From: Flavobacterium cutihirudinis
Lineage (GTDB): Bacteria; Bacteroidota; Bacteroidia; Flavobacteriales; Flavobacteriaceae
NCBI RefSeq assembly: GCF_003385895.1
Contig: NZ_QRDQ01000009.1
Span: 248,001 to 312,000 of the forward strand
Direction: 5' to 3'
Length of the DNA stretch: 64,000 nucleotides
Both the position numbers and the translations under genes were made by a program. The notes beneath the pieces are model-generated. The model searched no databases. It was given only the letters and a program-made list of their open reading frames with translations, and had not been told where the DNA came from. Of the stretch, positions 9,662-19,190 are shown one piece after another (within the stretch, counting starts at the first letter, position 1; every line of letters begins with the position of its first letter).

Positions 9662-11092
9662 ATGAAAAATGTTTTTATAATTTTAATTGCCTGCTGTTTC
9701 TTTTTAAATGGATTTGGTCAGGATAATGTCATTTTCAAATCTTCAGATGCTGCATTGCAACTGGCTTTTGAACGTGCAAAAAATATGGCTTTAAGTTATA
9801 AAGGAAATTCAAATGATCCGGTTGGACCTTGGTACGAAGCAGCACTTCCATCCCGATCTGCATTTTGTATGAGGGATGTTTCGCACCAAAGTATCGGAGC
9901 TGAAATACTTGGATTACATCAGGAAAATAAAAATATGCTTTCGTTATTTGCTAAAAATATTTCAGAAAACAAAGACTGGTCTTCCTATTGGGAAATCAAT
10001 AAATACGGAAAACCAGCTCCAGAAGATTACAGAAATGATAAAGAATTTTGGTACAATCTCAACAGCAATTTTGATGTAATGTTTGCCTGCTGGCGATTGT
10101 ATTTATGGACAGGAAATGAGGAATATATTAAAAATCCTGAGTTTGAAAACTTTTTCGAAAAGTCAGCAAACCAATACATTGAGCGCTGGATTCTCGAAAC
10201 AGATTCTTTATTGACCAGACCAGAATTCCCTAATGCTCCAACTCCATTTAACATAAAAGATGATTTTCATAAATGTCGTGGACTTGCTTCTTATTCTGAA
10301 GGAATTCCTGGCTTGAAAATGAGCGCCGATCTGATAGCCGCTATTTATCGTGGACTACTAACTTATTCTTCTGTTTTGAAAATAAAAGGTGAATTTGAAA
10401 AAGCCGATTTTTATGCAAAAAAGGCAAAAAAATATCAAGAGCAAATTGAAACTATTTGGTGGGATGAAAATGCATCAGCTTACAATAACATTTATACTGC
10501 CGATGGAAAATTCAGCAAAGATCCAGGCGTACTTTTTCTTTTATGGTTTGATGCTTTAACAGATGAAAACCGAATCAAAAAAACTATTGATCATATTATT
10601 TCAGAAAAAAGTAATGTAGAAAATACTTCTTATTTGCCTTTCTTACTTTATAAATATGGCTACAAAGACAAAGCTTATGAATATATGTTACATCTCACAG
10701 ATCCGGAAACCAAAAGAAGAGAATATCCTGAAGTTTCATACGCCGTAATTGAAGGAATTATTCATGGCTGCATGGGAATAGAGCCTGATGCTACAACAAA
10801 AACAATAACAACATTATATCGCGAAAAAAAGAGCATTTCTGAAGTCGACAATTTGCCTGTTTTAAACACAGTGCTTTTTGTACAACACAAAAACCAAACA
10901 ACAACACTACTACACAACAAAGGCAAAAATGCCATACAATGGACTGCTAAGTTTTCCGGAAATTACAAATCCGTCTTTATAAACAATAAAAAAATGAATG
11001 CTTTAAATAAAAAGGAAGAGAACGGAAATTTCTATACATTTATAGATGTTCCAGTAAACTCAGGACAAAAAATAACGATTAGTTGCCAATAA
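9662..11092 (+). CDS. Putative six-hairpin glycosidase-like protein, family unassigned
   Basis: A 476-residue protein with a Sec signal (1-19, ending GFGQ). The body is rich in alternating helices with aromatic and acidic patches (GPWYEAALPSR, FCMRDVSHQ, ENFFEKSANQYIERW, IETIWWDENASAYNN, PGVLFLLWFDALTDE), the look of an (alpha/alpha)6 toroid, with a small C-terminal beta region from about 400. RDVSHQ resembles the substrate-site 'RD' stretch of GH15/GH63/GH78-like toroids. I do not recognise the GH family and cannot name the catalytic pair with confidence. Context: 78 bp after SusD and 22 bp before another toroid-type gene, so it should act on the oligosaccharide imported by this locus. Confidence 0.7.
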   Translation: MKNVFIILIACCFFLNGFGQDNVIFKSSDAALQLAFERAKNMALSYKGNSNDPVGPWYEAALPSRSAFCMRDVSHQSIGAEILGLHQENKNMLSLFAKNISENKDWSSYWEINKYGKPAPEDYRNDKEFWYNLNSNFDVMFACWRLYLWTGNEEYIKNPEFENFFEKSANQYIERWILETDSLLTRPEFPNAPTPFNIKDDFHKCRGLASYSEGIPGLKMSADLIAAIYRGLLTYSSVLKIKGEFEKADFYAKKAKKYQEQIETIWWDENASAYNNIYTADGKFSKDPGVLFLLWFDALTDENRIKKTIDHIISEKSNVENTSYLPFLLYKYGYKDKAYEYMLHLTDPETKRREYPEVSYAVIEGIIHGCMGIEPDATTKTITTLYREKKSISEVDNLPVLNTVLFVQHKNQTTTLLHNKGKNAIQWTAKFSGNYKSVFINNKKMNALNKKEENGNFYTFIDVPVNSGQKITISCQ

Positions 11093-11114
11093 AAAATAAT
11101 TTAAAAAAAGTTTA

Positions 11115-13130
11115 ATGAAGAGATCTTTTAGAAAAAATCAGCAACACTTTCTATTTGCCATTGCTGCAATTTGCTTCAGTGTAACAACTCTGTTTTCGCA
11201 AGACGACCGACGCTGGCAAATCGATCAGGATGGCGCTATTTCATGGCAAATAAACAATAACATTCCGCATGATGATCATATCGAAATGAGTGGTAAAAAA
11301 ATCTCGTGCGTACTGCGATACGGAGTTGCAACAGACGGTTCTTTTCATGCAACACGCAGTTTGGTTTGGCCAATGCTCAGAACCATTCCCAACAATACTC
11401 ATGCAAGTTTAACGCGTCAGTTTGCACAAGACGGTTTTGATTTGGTTACCGTAAATTACAAACCAATTGCTGCCGAAAAAACCGTTTCACTAACACTTAA
11501 CGGAACATTATTCGTCAAAAGTAAAGTAGGTACTGCACTGGAATTAACAAGAACCTTTTTTTCTTCTACAACTTTGTCCGGCTATTGCGAAATTTATTCG
11601 GTTAAAAATACTTCAGATAAAAACTGTAGTGTAGAAATTCCAAAATCAAACACAGTTTATACCACAGATTCATCAAAAGGAATAGAAGGCAGTTACACCA
11701 TTCATGTCGATCTTTCTAATGATGGAAGTTTTACGCTTAAGCCAAATGAAACGGTTCGCTTTTCTATTTTCTATTCCGGCGTGAAAGCCAACGAATCGGT
11801 TCCAGTTGTAAATGCCGAAGAGGAAAAAAACAAACGACTAGAACTAATACGTGACTTGTGGAGCAAACTTGTATTAGAAACCCCAGATCCGGTTTTGAAT
11901 ACCGAATTTGCTTTCGCCAAAATCAGAGCTTCCGAAAGTATTTTTGAAACCAAAGGCGGGCCGATGCATGGTCCTGGCGGAGAATCCTATTACGCGGCAA
12001 TTTGGGCAAACGATCAGGCGGAATATATTGGGCCGTTCTTTCCGTTTTTAGGTTACGATTACGGAAATCAGGCTTCATTAAATGCTTATCTCCAATTTGC
12101 AAAATTCATGAACAAGGACTACAAACCTATTCCGAGTTCTATAATTGCTGAAGGAACTGATATTTGGGCCGGAGCCGGCGACCGTGGCGATGGCGCAATG
12201 ATTGCTTACGGAGCAGCCCGTTATGCACTTTCAAGAGGTAATACAAATGAAGCAAATCAATTGTGGCCGCTGATTGAATGGTGTCTTGAATATTGTCATA
12301 GAAAAATAAATAGCGACGGTATTGTAACTTCTGATTCTGATGAACTTGAAGGGCGTCTTCCGGCAGGAAAAGCAAATCTCAACACTTCATCATTATATTA
12401 TGATGCGCTAAACTCGGCGGTTTATTTAGGAAAAGCTTTAGGCAAAAATGAAAGTCAGTTGAAAACATATAAAGCGGAAGCTGAAAAATTAAAGATTGCC
12501 ATCGAAAAATATTTTGGTGCTAAAGTCGAAGGATTTGAGACTTATAAATATTATAAAGAGAATGATGTTTTGAGAGCATGGATTTGTACGCCACTAACAA
12601 TGGGTATTTACGACCGAAAAGATGGAACAATTGATGCCTTATTTTCACCAAGATTATGGACAAAAGATGGTCTTGCAAGCGTTGCGGGAGATAAAATTTT
12701 CTGGGATCGCTCTACTTTATATGCTTTAAGAGGCGTATTAGCAGCAGGAGAAACAGACAAAGCGCTGGATTTTCTTCATTATTATTCCAATCGTCGTTTG
12801 TTAGGAGATCACGTTCCTTATCCTGTAGAAGCTTATCCGGAAGGCGATCAGCGCCATTTATCTGCTGAAAGCGGTTTGTATTGCCGAATTTTCACAGAAG
12901 GATTATTTGGAATACGCCCTACGGGATTACACAGTTTCGATTTTACACCGCGACTTCCTAAATCCTGGCCTGTTATGAAACTCAAACGTATTCATGCCTT
13001 CGAACAAGATTTTGACATTACAGTTGAAAGAGTCGGCAAGAATCTAAAAATAAAAATAACTGACGGAAAAAAAATAATGATCAATAAGGTCATTTCTGAT
13101 GGTGAGACAATCAACATCAAGCTTCACTAG
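11115..13130 (+). CDS. Putative six-hairpin glycosidase-like protein with N-terminal beta-sandwich, family unassigned
   Basis: A 671-residue protein; signal sequence to about residue 29 (TTLFSQ). An N-terminal beta-rich region (about 30-240) precedes an (alpha/alpha)6-like region (about 250-600) containing YYAAIWANDQAEYIGPFF, GAGDRGDGAMIAYGAARY and PYPVEAYPEGDQRHLSAES, then a C-terminal GIRPTGLHSFDFTPRLP segment of the kind found in the last sheet of GH65/GH78/GH94-like proteins. The acidic residues of WANDQAEY and VEAYPEGD are catalytic candidates. I do not recognise the exact family. It follows the 476-residue gene by 22 bp and ends at a strong terminator, making it the last gene of the SusC-SusD operon. 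Confidence 0.7.
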   Translation: MKRSFRKNQQHFLFAIAAICFSVTTLFSQDDRRWQIDQDGAISWQINNNIPHDDHIEMSGKKISCVLRYGVATDGSFHATRSLVWPMLRTIPNNTHASLTRQFAQDGFDLVTVNYKPIAAEKTVSLTLNGTLFVKSKVGTALELTRTFFSSTTLSGYCEIYSVKNTSDKNCSVEIPKSNTVYTTDSSKGIEGSYTIHVDLSNDGSFTLKPNETVRFSIFYSGVKANESVPVVNAEEEKNKRLELIRDLWSKLVLETPDPVLNTEFAFAKIRASESIFETKGGPMHGPGGESYYAAIWANDQAEYIGPFFPFLGYDYGNQASLNAYLQFAKFMNKDYKPIPSSIIAEGTDIWAGAGDRGDGAMIAYGAARYALSRGNTNEANQLWPLIEWCLEYCHRKINSDGIVTSDSDELEGRLPAGKANLNTSSLYYDALNSAVYLGKALGKNESQLKTYKAEAEKLKIAIEKYFGAKVEGFETYKYYKENDVLRAWICTPLTMGIYDRKDGTIDALFSPRLWTKDGLASVAGDKIFWDRSTLYALRGVLAAGETDKALDFLHYYSNRRLLGDHVPYPVEAYPEGDQRHLSAESGLYCRIFTEGLFGIRPTGLHSFDFTPRLPKSWPVMKLKRIHAFEQDFDITVERVGKNLKIKITDGKKIMINKVISDGETINIKLH

Positions 13131-13160
13131 TTATTTTGAATTAGTGTATTTTTAACGGGC

Positions 13161-13192
13161 AAACCTCCGCAATTGCGGAGGTTTGTTTTTTT
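13161..13192 (+). terminator. Intrinsic terminator of PUL 1
   Basis: A perfect 24-base palindrome (13161-13184, AAACCTCCGCAA and its complement) followed by GTTTTTTTT. It lies 30 bp after the last gene of the plus-strand locus. Confidence 0.9.
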
Positions 13193-13270
13193 TATTAGAA
13201 TATTTAATTTTTTTCACGCAGATTTAAAAATGATTTTAGCAGATACACGCAGATTAAATTTATCGTTTTG

Positions 13271-13397
13271 AAATAAACATACAAGATGTATTTTACACAA
13301 AGCATATCTGTAGAGGCGCACGGCAGTGCGTCTACGCAATGAATATCCACAATACGTTAGACGCACTGCAGTGCGCCTCTACGGAATATTGGAACGA
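13271..13397. repeat. 127-bp inverted-repeat element, copy 1
   Basis: Contains 24-base arms at 13310-13333 and 13359-13382 (one mismatch; core GAGGCGCAC...GTGCGTCT), and each arm is itself nearly palindromic. The same unit recurs at 13423-13550 in the same orientation. The last 103 bases (13295-13397 and 13448-13550) are equal in length and nearly identical. A REP/MITE-like non-coding element with no open frame. Confidence 0.85.
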
Positions 13398-13422
13398 AAA
13401 TAAAATCAATTTTAATCTGCTT

Positions 13423-13550
13423 AAATAAACACACAATGTATATTTTAACACAAAGCATATCTGTAGAGACGCACGGCAGTGCGTCTACGCAACGAATATC
13501 CACAATACGTTAGACGCACTTCCGTGCGCCTCTACGGAATATTGGAACGA
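13423..13550. repeat. 127-bp inverted-repeat element, copy 2
   Basis: Direct repeat of the unit at 13271-13397. Arms lie at 13463-13486 and 13512-13535 with a few substitutions, some of which are in only one arm. Both copies fill the gap between the PUL 1 terminator and the end of the YdiJ-type gene. Confidence 0.85.
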
Positions 13551-13585
13551 TAATAAATCAATAATCTATTGGTAATGGATAAAAT

Positions 13586-16534
13586 TTATTTTAACGCTTC
13601 ATACAATATCTCGACCGGATGCTGCGCTTTTCTTCCCGTTCCATCCGCAATCTGATGTCGGCAGCTTGTTCCCGAAGCAGAAATTAAAGTAGCTGTTTCT
13701 TCCTCTCTGATAGCAGGAAACAAAACCAATTCTCCAATTTTCATAGAAATATCATAATGTTCTTTCTCGTATCCAAAAGACCCTGCCATACCACAACAAC
13801 CACTTGGAATATTAAGAACGCTGTAATTCTTTGGCAATAAAAGTATTTTCTTAAGCGGAACCAACGACGATAAAGTTTTTTGAAAACAATGTCCATGCAT
13901 TCTCACGCGCTCAGTCTTGTCTGTAAAACTAGAAGATGAAATTCTTCCTTCATCAAGTTCTTTTGCTAAAAACTCTTCTATCAAAAAAGTTCTGGACGCC
14001 ATTTTTTTTGCCTTTTCTTTTAAATCTCCACGGCACAAATCAGGATATTCATCACGAAAACTCAATATTGCAGAAGGTTCTATACCAATAAGGACACTAC
14101 TTTCCGGAATTGTCTTTTCAAAATCTATAATATTCTTTTCTGCAATTTCACGCGCTTCTTTCAGCATTCCTTTAGAAAGATACGTTCTGCCGCTCATTCC
14201 TATCTTTGGAATTTCAACCGCATATCCCAAACGATTCAGAAGTTTAACTGCTGTTTGGCCAATTTCCACATCATAATAATTCAGAAATTCATCATTATAT
14301 AAAAACACGCTGCCATTTACAAAATCACCTTTCTGGTTGTACGCTTTCATCCATTTGGCGAAAGTCATTTTATACATCAAAGGCAATTGTCTTTCTACGG
14401 CAAAACCTGTTGCTTTTTTAATCCAATTTCCTAAAGTCCCTTTTGTTGATATATTATATGCCCAAGGAATTGTGGCAAACAACTGATTTATTTTTGGTGT
14501 ATTTCCAATCAATTTCGATCTGAATTTGACACCATTTTTATCATGATATTGTTGTAAAGTTTCGGCTTTCAATTTTGCCATATCAACATTCGAAGGACAT
14601 TCCGATTTGCATCCTTTACAACTCAGACATAAATCGAGCACATCAAGCAAATTTTCATCATCAAATCGATTTGCTTTTGTGGAGTTTGTTATGGTTTCCC
14701 TCAACATATTGGCGCGCGCACGAGTTGTATGTTTTTCGTCTCGGGTTGCCATATAACTTGGGCACATCGTACCGCCGCTTTTTTCTGTTTTACGACAATC
14801 TCCTGAACCGTTGCACATTTCGGCCGCACGAAGAATTCCGTTATGTTCCGAGAAATCGAAATACGTTTCCGGCATTGGCGTTTCCTGCCCTGCCGTATAA
14901 CGCAAACTCGTGTCCATAGGAGGCGTATTTACAATTTTCCCCGGATTAAAAATTCCCCAAGGATCCCAGGTATTTTTTACCTCAAGAAACAATTGATAAA
15001 TTTCATCTCCCAACATCAAGGGAATAAATTCTCCGCGAAGTCGTCCATCACCATGTTCACCACTCAAAGAGCCTTTATACTTTTTTACTAAATGTGCAAT
15101 ATCAGTCGCTATTGTTCTAAAAAGTTCCGTTCCTTCTTTGGTTTTTAAATCAATAATAGGGCGCAAATGCAATTCGCCTGTAGCGGCATGCGCATAATGC
15201 ACACAGTTTAAATTTCTTTCTTTTAAGACTGCATTAAAATCTTCTATAAAATCAGGCAAATCATTTACGTCGACTGCAGTATCTTCAATTACAGCAACCG
15301 CTTTGGCATCTCCAGGAATATTCGACAACAAACCCAAACCTGCTTTTCGTAAAGCCCAGACTTTGTTTGTATCATCTCCATAAACAATTGGAAAATGATA
15401 GCCGAGATTTTGAGAACGCATCAAAGCTTCCATTTCCTTTGCTAAAACCTCAATTTCCTCTTTAGAATCTCTTAAAAATTCAACAGCCAAAATAGCCTTT
15501 GGATCGCCTTTTACAAAAAACCGATTCTTGCTTTGCTCAATATTTTCTTTGGTACATTCCAAAATATAATGATCAATTAGCTCAACGCTGTCCGGATTAA
15601 ATTTTAAAGCTTCGATATTTGCTTTTAAAGATTCGTGAATACTTTCAAAATGCACACAAACCAAAGCCGCGAAAGGTTTTAAAGCATCTACTAAATTTAG
15701 CTTAATAGCTGTAGAAAAAAATAAAGTCCCTTCAGATCCTGCAATTAGTTTGCAAAAATTGAATTTTTCATCTGAGTTCCCAAACGGTTTGCTGTCAGCT
15801 AATAAATCTAAAGCATAACCTGTATTTCTCCTCGGAATCGTTTTCTTGGGAAAATTTTCATCAAATAAACTTCTGTTATTTTCAGAAGACAAAATTGCTT
15901 TGGCTTGAACATAAACAGCCTGTTCTAACGGACTTACAACGTTAATTCCGTTGCATTTATCTTCAAATTCGGCGTTGGTCAAGGCGCCAAAAACGACCTC
16001 ATTTCCATCGGCCAAAAAGCCTTTTATTTCCAATACATGCTCACGCGTTGAACCGTAAATAACTGATCTTGCTCCACAGGCATTATTACCAACCATTCCG
16101 CCGATCATACAGCGATTACTAGTCGAAGTTTCTGGCCCGAAAAAAAGTTTATACGGTTTTAAATGAAGATTCAGCTCGTCCCGAATTACACCAGGTTCTA
16201 CCCAAGCCGATTTTTCTTCCTGATTTACCGAAATGATTTTAGTAAATTCCTGTGAAATATCAACTACGATACCATTTCCAACAACTTGTCCCGCAAGTGA
16301 AGTTCCGGCTGCACGAGGAATAACGCTGCTTTTATTTTCTTTTGCAAAAGCAATAATTTTTCGAATATCTTCCTTTGTTTTCGGAATTGCTACTGCCAAA
16401 GGCATTTCTTTGTAAGCGCTCGCATCAGTTGCATAAAGCAAGCGCATCGTATGATCGTAAAATAATTTGCCCTCTAATTCCTTTTCTAAACTTGAAAGTT
16501 TAGCAGAAATCTTTGGAAGGATATTATTATTCAT
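13586..16534 (-). CDS. ydiJ: YdiJ-type FAD/Fe-S D-2-hydroxyglutarate dehydrogenase
   Basis: A 982-residue three-part protein matching the ~1000-residue YdiJ family. (1) An FAD-linked oxidase domain with PRAAGTSLAGQ (73-83), GGMVGNNACGARS, and the C-terminal SGEHGDGRLRGEF and FNPGKIVN motifs of the VAO/GlcD fold. (2) A ferredoxin-like region with CNGSGDCRK...MCPSY and CLSCKGCKSECPSNV clusters. (3) A CCG-type domain with HGHCFQKT (C883), SGCCGMAGSF (C913/C914) and C958. Characterised YdiJ proteins oxidise D-2-hydroxyglutarate to 2-oxoglutarate, passing electrons to the respiratory chain; D-lactate is the main alternative for this superfamily. An HglS-type enzyme that makes D-2-hydroxyglutarate lies in the same strand-block at 30072, which favours the first reading. 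It is probably cytosolic, as there is no signal peptide. Confidence 0.85.
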   Translation of the reverse strand: MNNNILPKISAKLSSLEKELEGKLFYDHTMRLLYATDASAYKEMPLAVAIPKTKEDIRKIIAFAKENKSSVIPRAAGTSLAGQVVGNGIVVDISQEFTKIISVNQEEKSAWVEPGVIRDELNLHLKPYKLFFGPETSTSNRCMIGGMVGNNACGARSVIYGSTREHVLEIKGFLADGNEVVFGALTNAEFEDKCNGINVVSPLEQAVYVQAKAILSSENNRSLFDENFPKKTIPRRNTGYALDLLADSKPFGNSDEKFNFCKLIAGSEGTLFFSTAIKLNLVDALKPFAALVCVHFESIHESLKANIEALKFNPDSVELIDHYILECTKENIEQSKNRFFVKGDPKAILAVEFLRDSKEEIEVLAKEMEALMRSQNLGYHFPIVYGDDTNKVWALRKAGLGLLSNIPGDAKAVAVIEDTAVDVNDLPDFIEDFNAVLKERNLNCVHYAHAATGELHLRPIIDLKTKEGTELFRTIATDIAHLVKKYKGSLSGEHGDGRLRGEFIPLMLGDEIYQLFLEVKNTWDPWGIFNPGKIVNTPPMDTSLRYTAGQETPMPETYFDFSEHNGILRAAEMCNGSGDCRKTEKSGGTMCPSYMATRDEKHTTRARANMLRETITNSTKANRFDDENLLDVLDLCLSCKGCKSECPSNVDMAKLKAETLQQYHDKNGVKFRSKLIGNTPKINQLFATIPWAYNISTKGTLGNWIKKATGFAVERQLPLMYKMTFAKWMKAYNQKGDFVNGSVFLYNDEFLNYYDVEIGQTAVKLLNRLGYAVEIPKIGMSGRTYLSKGMLKEAREIAEKNIIDFEKTIPESSVLIGIEPSAILSFRDEYPDLCRGDLKEKAKKMASRTFLIEEFLAKELDEGRISSSSFTDKTERVRMHGHCFQKTLSSLVPLKKILLLPKNYSVLNIPSGCCGMAGSFGYEKEHYDISMKIGELVLFPAIREEETATLISASGTSCRHQIADGTGRKAQHPVEILYEALK

Positions 16535-16559
16535 TTTTATATTTTGTTAACTAATATTC

Positions 16560-16708
16560 TAACACATAGAAACATATATTTTTATTGTGTGTGAAAGGCG
16601 TTTCACTTAACATGAATACATCCGATAGCTATCGGGACTATGTGTTAAGAAACGGGTTTCTTTTTTCTCGCCTTTTTTTAAGATAAAAATCTATGTTTCA
16701 ATGTGTTA
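16560..16708. repeat. 149-bp element with inverted ends, copy A
   Basis: Ends are 26-base inverted repeats (16560-16585 and 16683-16708, 24 of 26 matching, TAACACAT.GAAACATA type). The reverse complement aligns with the 149-bp element at 21396-21544, sharing the inner GAAAC..GTTTCT.AACACATAG block and an AAGTGAAAC block. It also holds a CCGATAGCTATCGG palindrome at 16622-16635 that copy B lacks. No coding capacity; MITE-like. Confidence 0.75.
16622..16635. repeat. Perfect 14-bp palindrome CCGATAGCTATCGG
   Basis: Lies inside the 149-bp element, at a place where the related element at 21396 has no such sequence, so it looks like a secondary insertion. It is probably a dispersed palindrome rather than an operator. 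Confidence 0.6.
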
Positions 16709-16730
16709 AAAAAAAAAAAAAAAAAAAAAA
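16708..16730. repeat. Poly-A tract of 23 bases
   Basis: An uninterrupted run of 23 A on the plus strand (T on the transcribed strand), directly after the stop codon of the minus-strand fusion gene and abutting the inverted end of the 149-bp element. It may act as the U-tract of a terminator. Its length is prone to slippage or assembly error. Confidence 0.8.
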
Positions 16731-19028
16731 CTATAATTCGCTCAATGCGATGTCAAGCAATTGTACCATTTCATCTGCATTTTGCTTGTTGAATGGCATT
16801 GGTGGTTTTATTTTTAAAACGTTGTGTAATGGCCCGTCTGTACTTAATAAATATCCTTTTTCTTTTAGTTTCTCGACTACAATATCTATTTCTGGAATAG
16901 CGGGTTCCATCGTAATCCTGTCTTTTACCATTTCTGCTCCAATGAACAAACCATGTCCGCGAACATCACTAATAATAGGATATTTAGCCATTAAACCTTT
17001 CAGTCCATTCATCAAATGATTTCCGGTTTCTAAAGCGTGTTGCTGCATTTCTTCTTCCTGAATCACATCTAAAACTGCCAAACCTGTAGTCATAGAAACA
17101 GGATTTCCTCCGAAAGTATTGAAATATTCCAGTCCGTTATTGAACGCTTCTGCAATTTCCTCCGTAACGATAACCGCCGCAAGCGGATGTCCGTTACCAA
17201 TTGGTTTTCCTAAAACAACAATATCCGGAACTACATTTTGCAATTCAAAACCCCAAAAATGATCACCAATTCTTCCAAATCCAACCTGAACTTCATCTGC
17301 AATACAAACGCCACCGGCTGCTCTTACATAATCGTAAACCGTTTTCAGGTAATTTTCCGGTAACGGAATCTGCCCTCCAACACCCAACAAAGTTTCGCAA
17401 ATAAATACGGCCGGAGCTTTGTCTTCAGTTTTTAGATTTTCGATAATTCGTTGTACATCGGCAGCATATTTTTCTCCTGCTTCAGCGTCTCCATATTTAT
17501 GAGGTCCGCGATACAAATCAGGATTGATTGCTTTATGAATCCATGGCATTTGGCCAGAACCGCCTTTACTGTCAAATTTATACGGACTCATTTCCATTGC
17601 CACCGTCGAAGTTCCATGATACGCATGATCCAGAACAATAATATCTTTTTGTTTGGTAAAATGACGACTCATTCTAATCGCTAAATCATTGGCTTCACTA
17701 CCTGAATTGACGAAGTAACAAACACTTAATTTTTTCGGTAAAGTCGCAGTAAGTTTTTCTGCGTATTCTGTAATTGCATCATTTAAATATCTCGTATTGG
17801 TATTTAATGTTGCAATTTGCTTCTGCATTTTTCTCACCACAACCGGATGGCAATGTCCTACGTGCGAAGGATTATTTACGCAGTCAACAAAAGTTCTTCC
17901 TTTGTCATCATACAAATATTGCAAAGCTCCTTTTACAATTTTCAATTTGTCTTTGTAGCCAATACTCAAGTTTCTGCCAATTTTCTTTTTTCTGATTTCA
18001 AGCAATTCCGAGTAATCATCATTGGTAATTAATCCTTCAAAACCGCATGCTTTTCTAAAGGCATCCTGCGCTTTGATTGGGTTAATTTTAATTAATTTAT
18101 ATAATAAATCCCAAGCTGGTTTTTCGGTAATAAAATGATGCTCGTTGTCGCTGTCTAATGATGCATTGTAAGCCGATTGTGTAACACTAATGCAAAGTCT
18201 GCCGGCAATTAAATAATACAATACATCTAATTCCTGCTCCGTAAGTGCATATGCTTTGTGATAGCCTTCGACAATTGATGTTGCGACAGTCAATGGATCT
18301 TCTTCATCGAGCATTGCGTATGTACAGGCGATTGCCAGATTATTGATTAGAGCGGTATACACCATATCGCCAAAATCAATTAAACCACTAATGCGATTTT
18401 CTTGTACCAACACATTATAATCGTTGGCATCATTATGTATATACGCGTGCCTCAAACGGTGAATCTGGGGTACTACTTCTGTATCAAACTGCACTAAAAA
18501 ATAACCTGCAATACGTCTTCTTTCATGATTCCGAATGAATTTCAAATTATCATTTGCTTCGCTTGCTCGGCTAATATCCCAAGTGTAATTGCGATGCATT
18601 GCAGGATGAGAAAAATTTGCCAGTGCAGCATCCATCTGACCCAAAAAGGAACCCAAATTATGATGCAATTCTGTTGTTTTATTTTTTTCATCTACCCAGA
18701 AAATCCCTTCTAAAAAGTTTAGAATTCGGATATAATAGGTTTGAAAATCTCCCACTATTTTAGTAAGTGCTTCTCCATCTTTATTAACACTGAAATGCTG
18801 AAAAAAATCTGAAATATTGCTTTTAGTAAGATGACTTATAATGGCCACCTGCGCTTCTAAAAAAGGAAACGGATGACTTTCATTGGATACTTTTAGAATG
18901 TATTTTTTATTTTTTTCATCTGATAAAAGGAAATTCAACTCATCATATCCGTTTAATGCTTTTACGGTCACATTTAATCCGTAATGTTCTTTTACTAAAT
19001 CCTGAATAATTGCTTCTGAAAAATTCAT
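16731..19028 (-). CDS. Fused APH-family kinase and class-III aminotransferase-fold phospho-lyase (candidate hydroxylysine kinase/5-phosphohydroxylysine phospho-lyase)
   Basis: The start is placed at ATG 19028 (765 residues, [10 protein letters not shown]); upstream in-frame codons cross a repeat hairpin. Residues about 1-330 are an aminoglycoside-phosphotransferase-like kinase with the catalytic loop [13 protein letters not shown] (H198, D200, N204) and metal-binding DFG (D218). Residues about 345-765 are a PLP enzyme with NSGSEAND (441-448), [10 protein letters not shown] (577-586), the PLP lysine in GKPIGNG (K608) and [12 protein letters not shown]. The motifs VDCVNN..HVGHCHP and LKIKPPM are those of the human ETNPPL/PHYKPL ammonia-phospho-lyases rather than of ordinary transaminases. 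The matching human hydroxylysine kinase is also an APH protein. Expected reactions: phosphorylate hydroxylysine, then eliminate phosphate and ammonia to give 2-aminoadipate semialdehyde. Ethanolamine is the alternative substrate; the ALDH7 and HglS neighbours favour hydroxylysine. Confidence 0.8.
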   Translation of the reverse strand: MNFSEAIIQDLVKEHYGLNVTVKALNGYDELNFLLSDEKNKKYILKVSNESHPFPFLEAQVAIISHLTKSNISDFFQHFSVNKDGEALTKIVGDFQTYYIRILNFLEGIFWVDEKNKTTELHHNLGSFLGQMDAALANFSHPAMHRNYTWDISRASEANDNLKFIRNHERRRIAGYFLVQFDTEVVPQIHRLRHAYIHNDANDYNVLVQENRISGLIDFGDMVYTALINNLAIACTYAMLDEEDPLTVATSIVEGYHKAYALTEQELDVLYYLIAGRLCISVTQSAYNASLDSDNEHHFITEKPAWDLLYKLIKINPIKAQDAFRKACGFEGLITNDDYSELLEIRKKKIGRNLSIGYKDKLKIVKGALQYLYDDKGRTFVDCVNNPSHVGHCHPVVVRKMQKQIATLNTNTRYLNDAITEYAEKLTATLPKKLSVCYFVNSGSEANDLAIRMSRHFTKQKDIIVLDHAYHGTSTVAMEMSPYKFDSKGGSGQMPWIHKAINPDLYRGPHKYGDAEAGEKYAADVQRIIENLKTEDKAPAVFICETLLGVGGQIPLPENYLKTVYDYVRAAGGVCIADEVQVGFGRIGDHFWGFELQNVVPDIVVLGKPIGNGHPLAAVIVTEEIAEAFNNGLEYFNTFGGNPVSMTTGLAVLDVIQEEEMQQHALETGNHLMNGLKGLMAKYPIISDVRGHGLFIGAEMVKDRITMEPAIPEIDIVVEKLKEKGYLLSTDGPLHNVLKIKPPMPFNKQNADEMVQLLDIALSEL

Positions 19029-19109
19029 TGCTATTCTATTAAATTGTTTATTCTTTTTTTCGCCACAAATTACACGAATTTGCACTAATTTTTCTCTGTT
19101 TGCGTTCTC

Positions 19110-19136
19110 CTGCAAGGTCTTTTTCTGACCTTGAAG
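19110..19136. repeat. CCTGCAAGG-type hairpin, imperfect copy
   Basis: A CTGCAAGGTC/GACCTTG stem with a T-rich loop. It is in inverted orientation to the perfect copy at 19191-19217 and shares its ATACCT flank. It lies just upstream of the kinase-lyase start and overlaps the spurious upstream reading frame. Confidence 0.6.
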
Positions 19137-19190
19137 GTATTTAAATACATTCCGTAAAATCTACAATATTTTCTTTATTATAAATACATA

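Noticed and set aside
13271..13550. CRISPR array
   Set aside because: Only two units of about 127 bp with internal inverted arms, no regular spacers and no cas genes nearby.
14575..14919. 114-codon plus-strand open frame
   Set aside because: Antisense to the iron-sulfur cluster region of the YdiJ-type gene.
16622..16635. CCGATAGCTATCGG as a transcription-factor operator
   Set aside because: It sits inside a repeat element and downstream of genes, not in a promoter.
19029..19115. Longer N-terminus for the kinase-lyase fusion
   Set aside because: Its codons run into a repeat hairpin, and the conserved kinase fold begins at the later Met.
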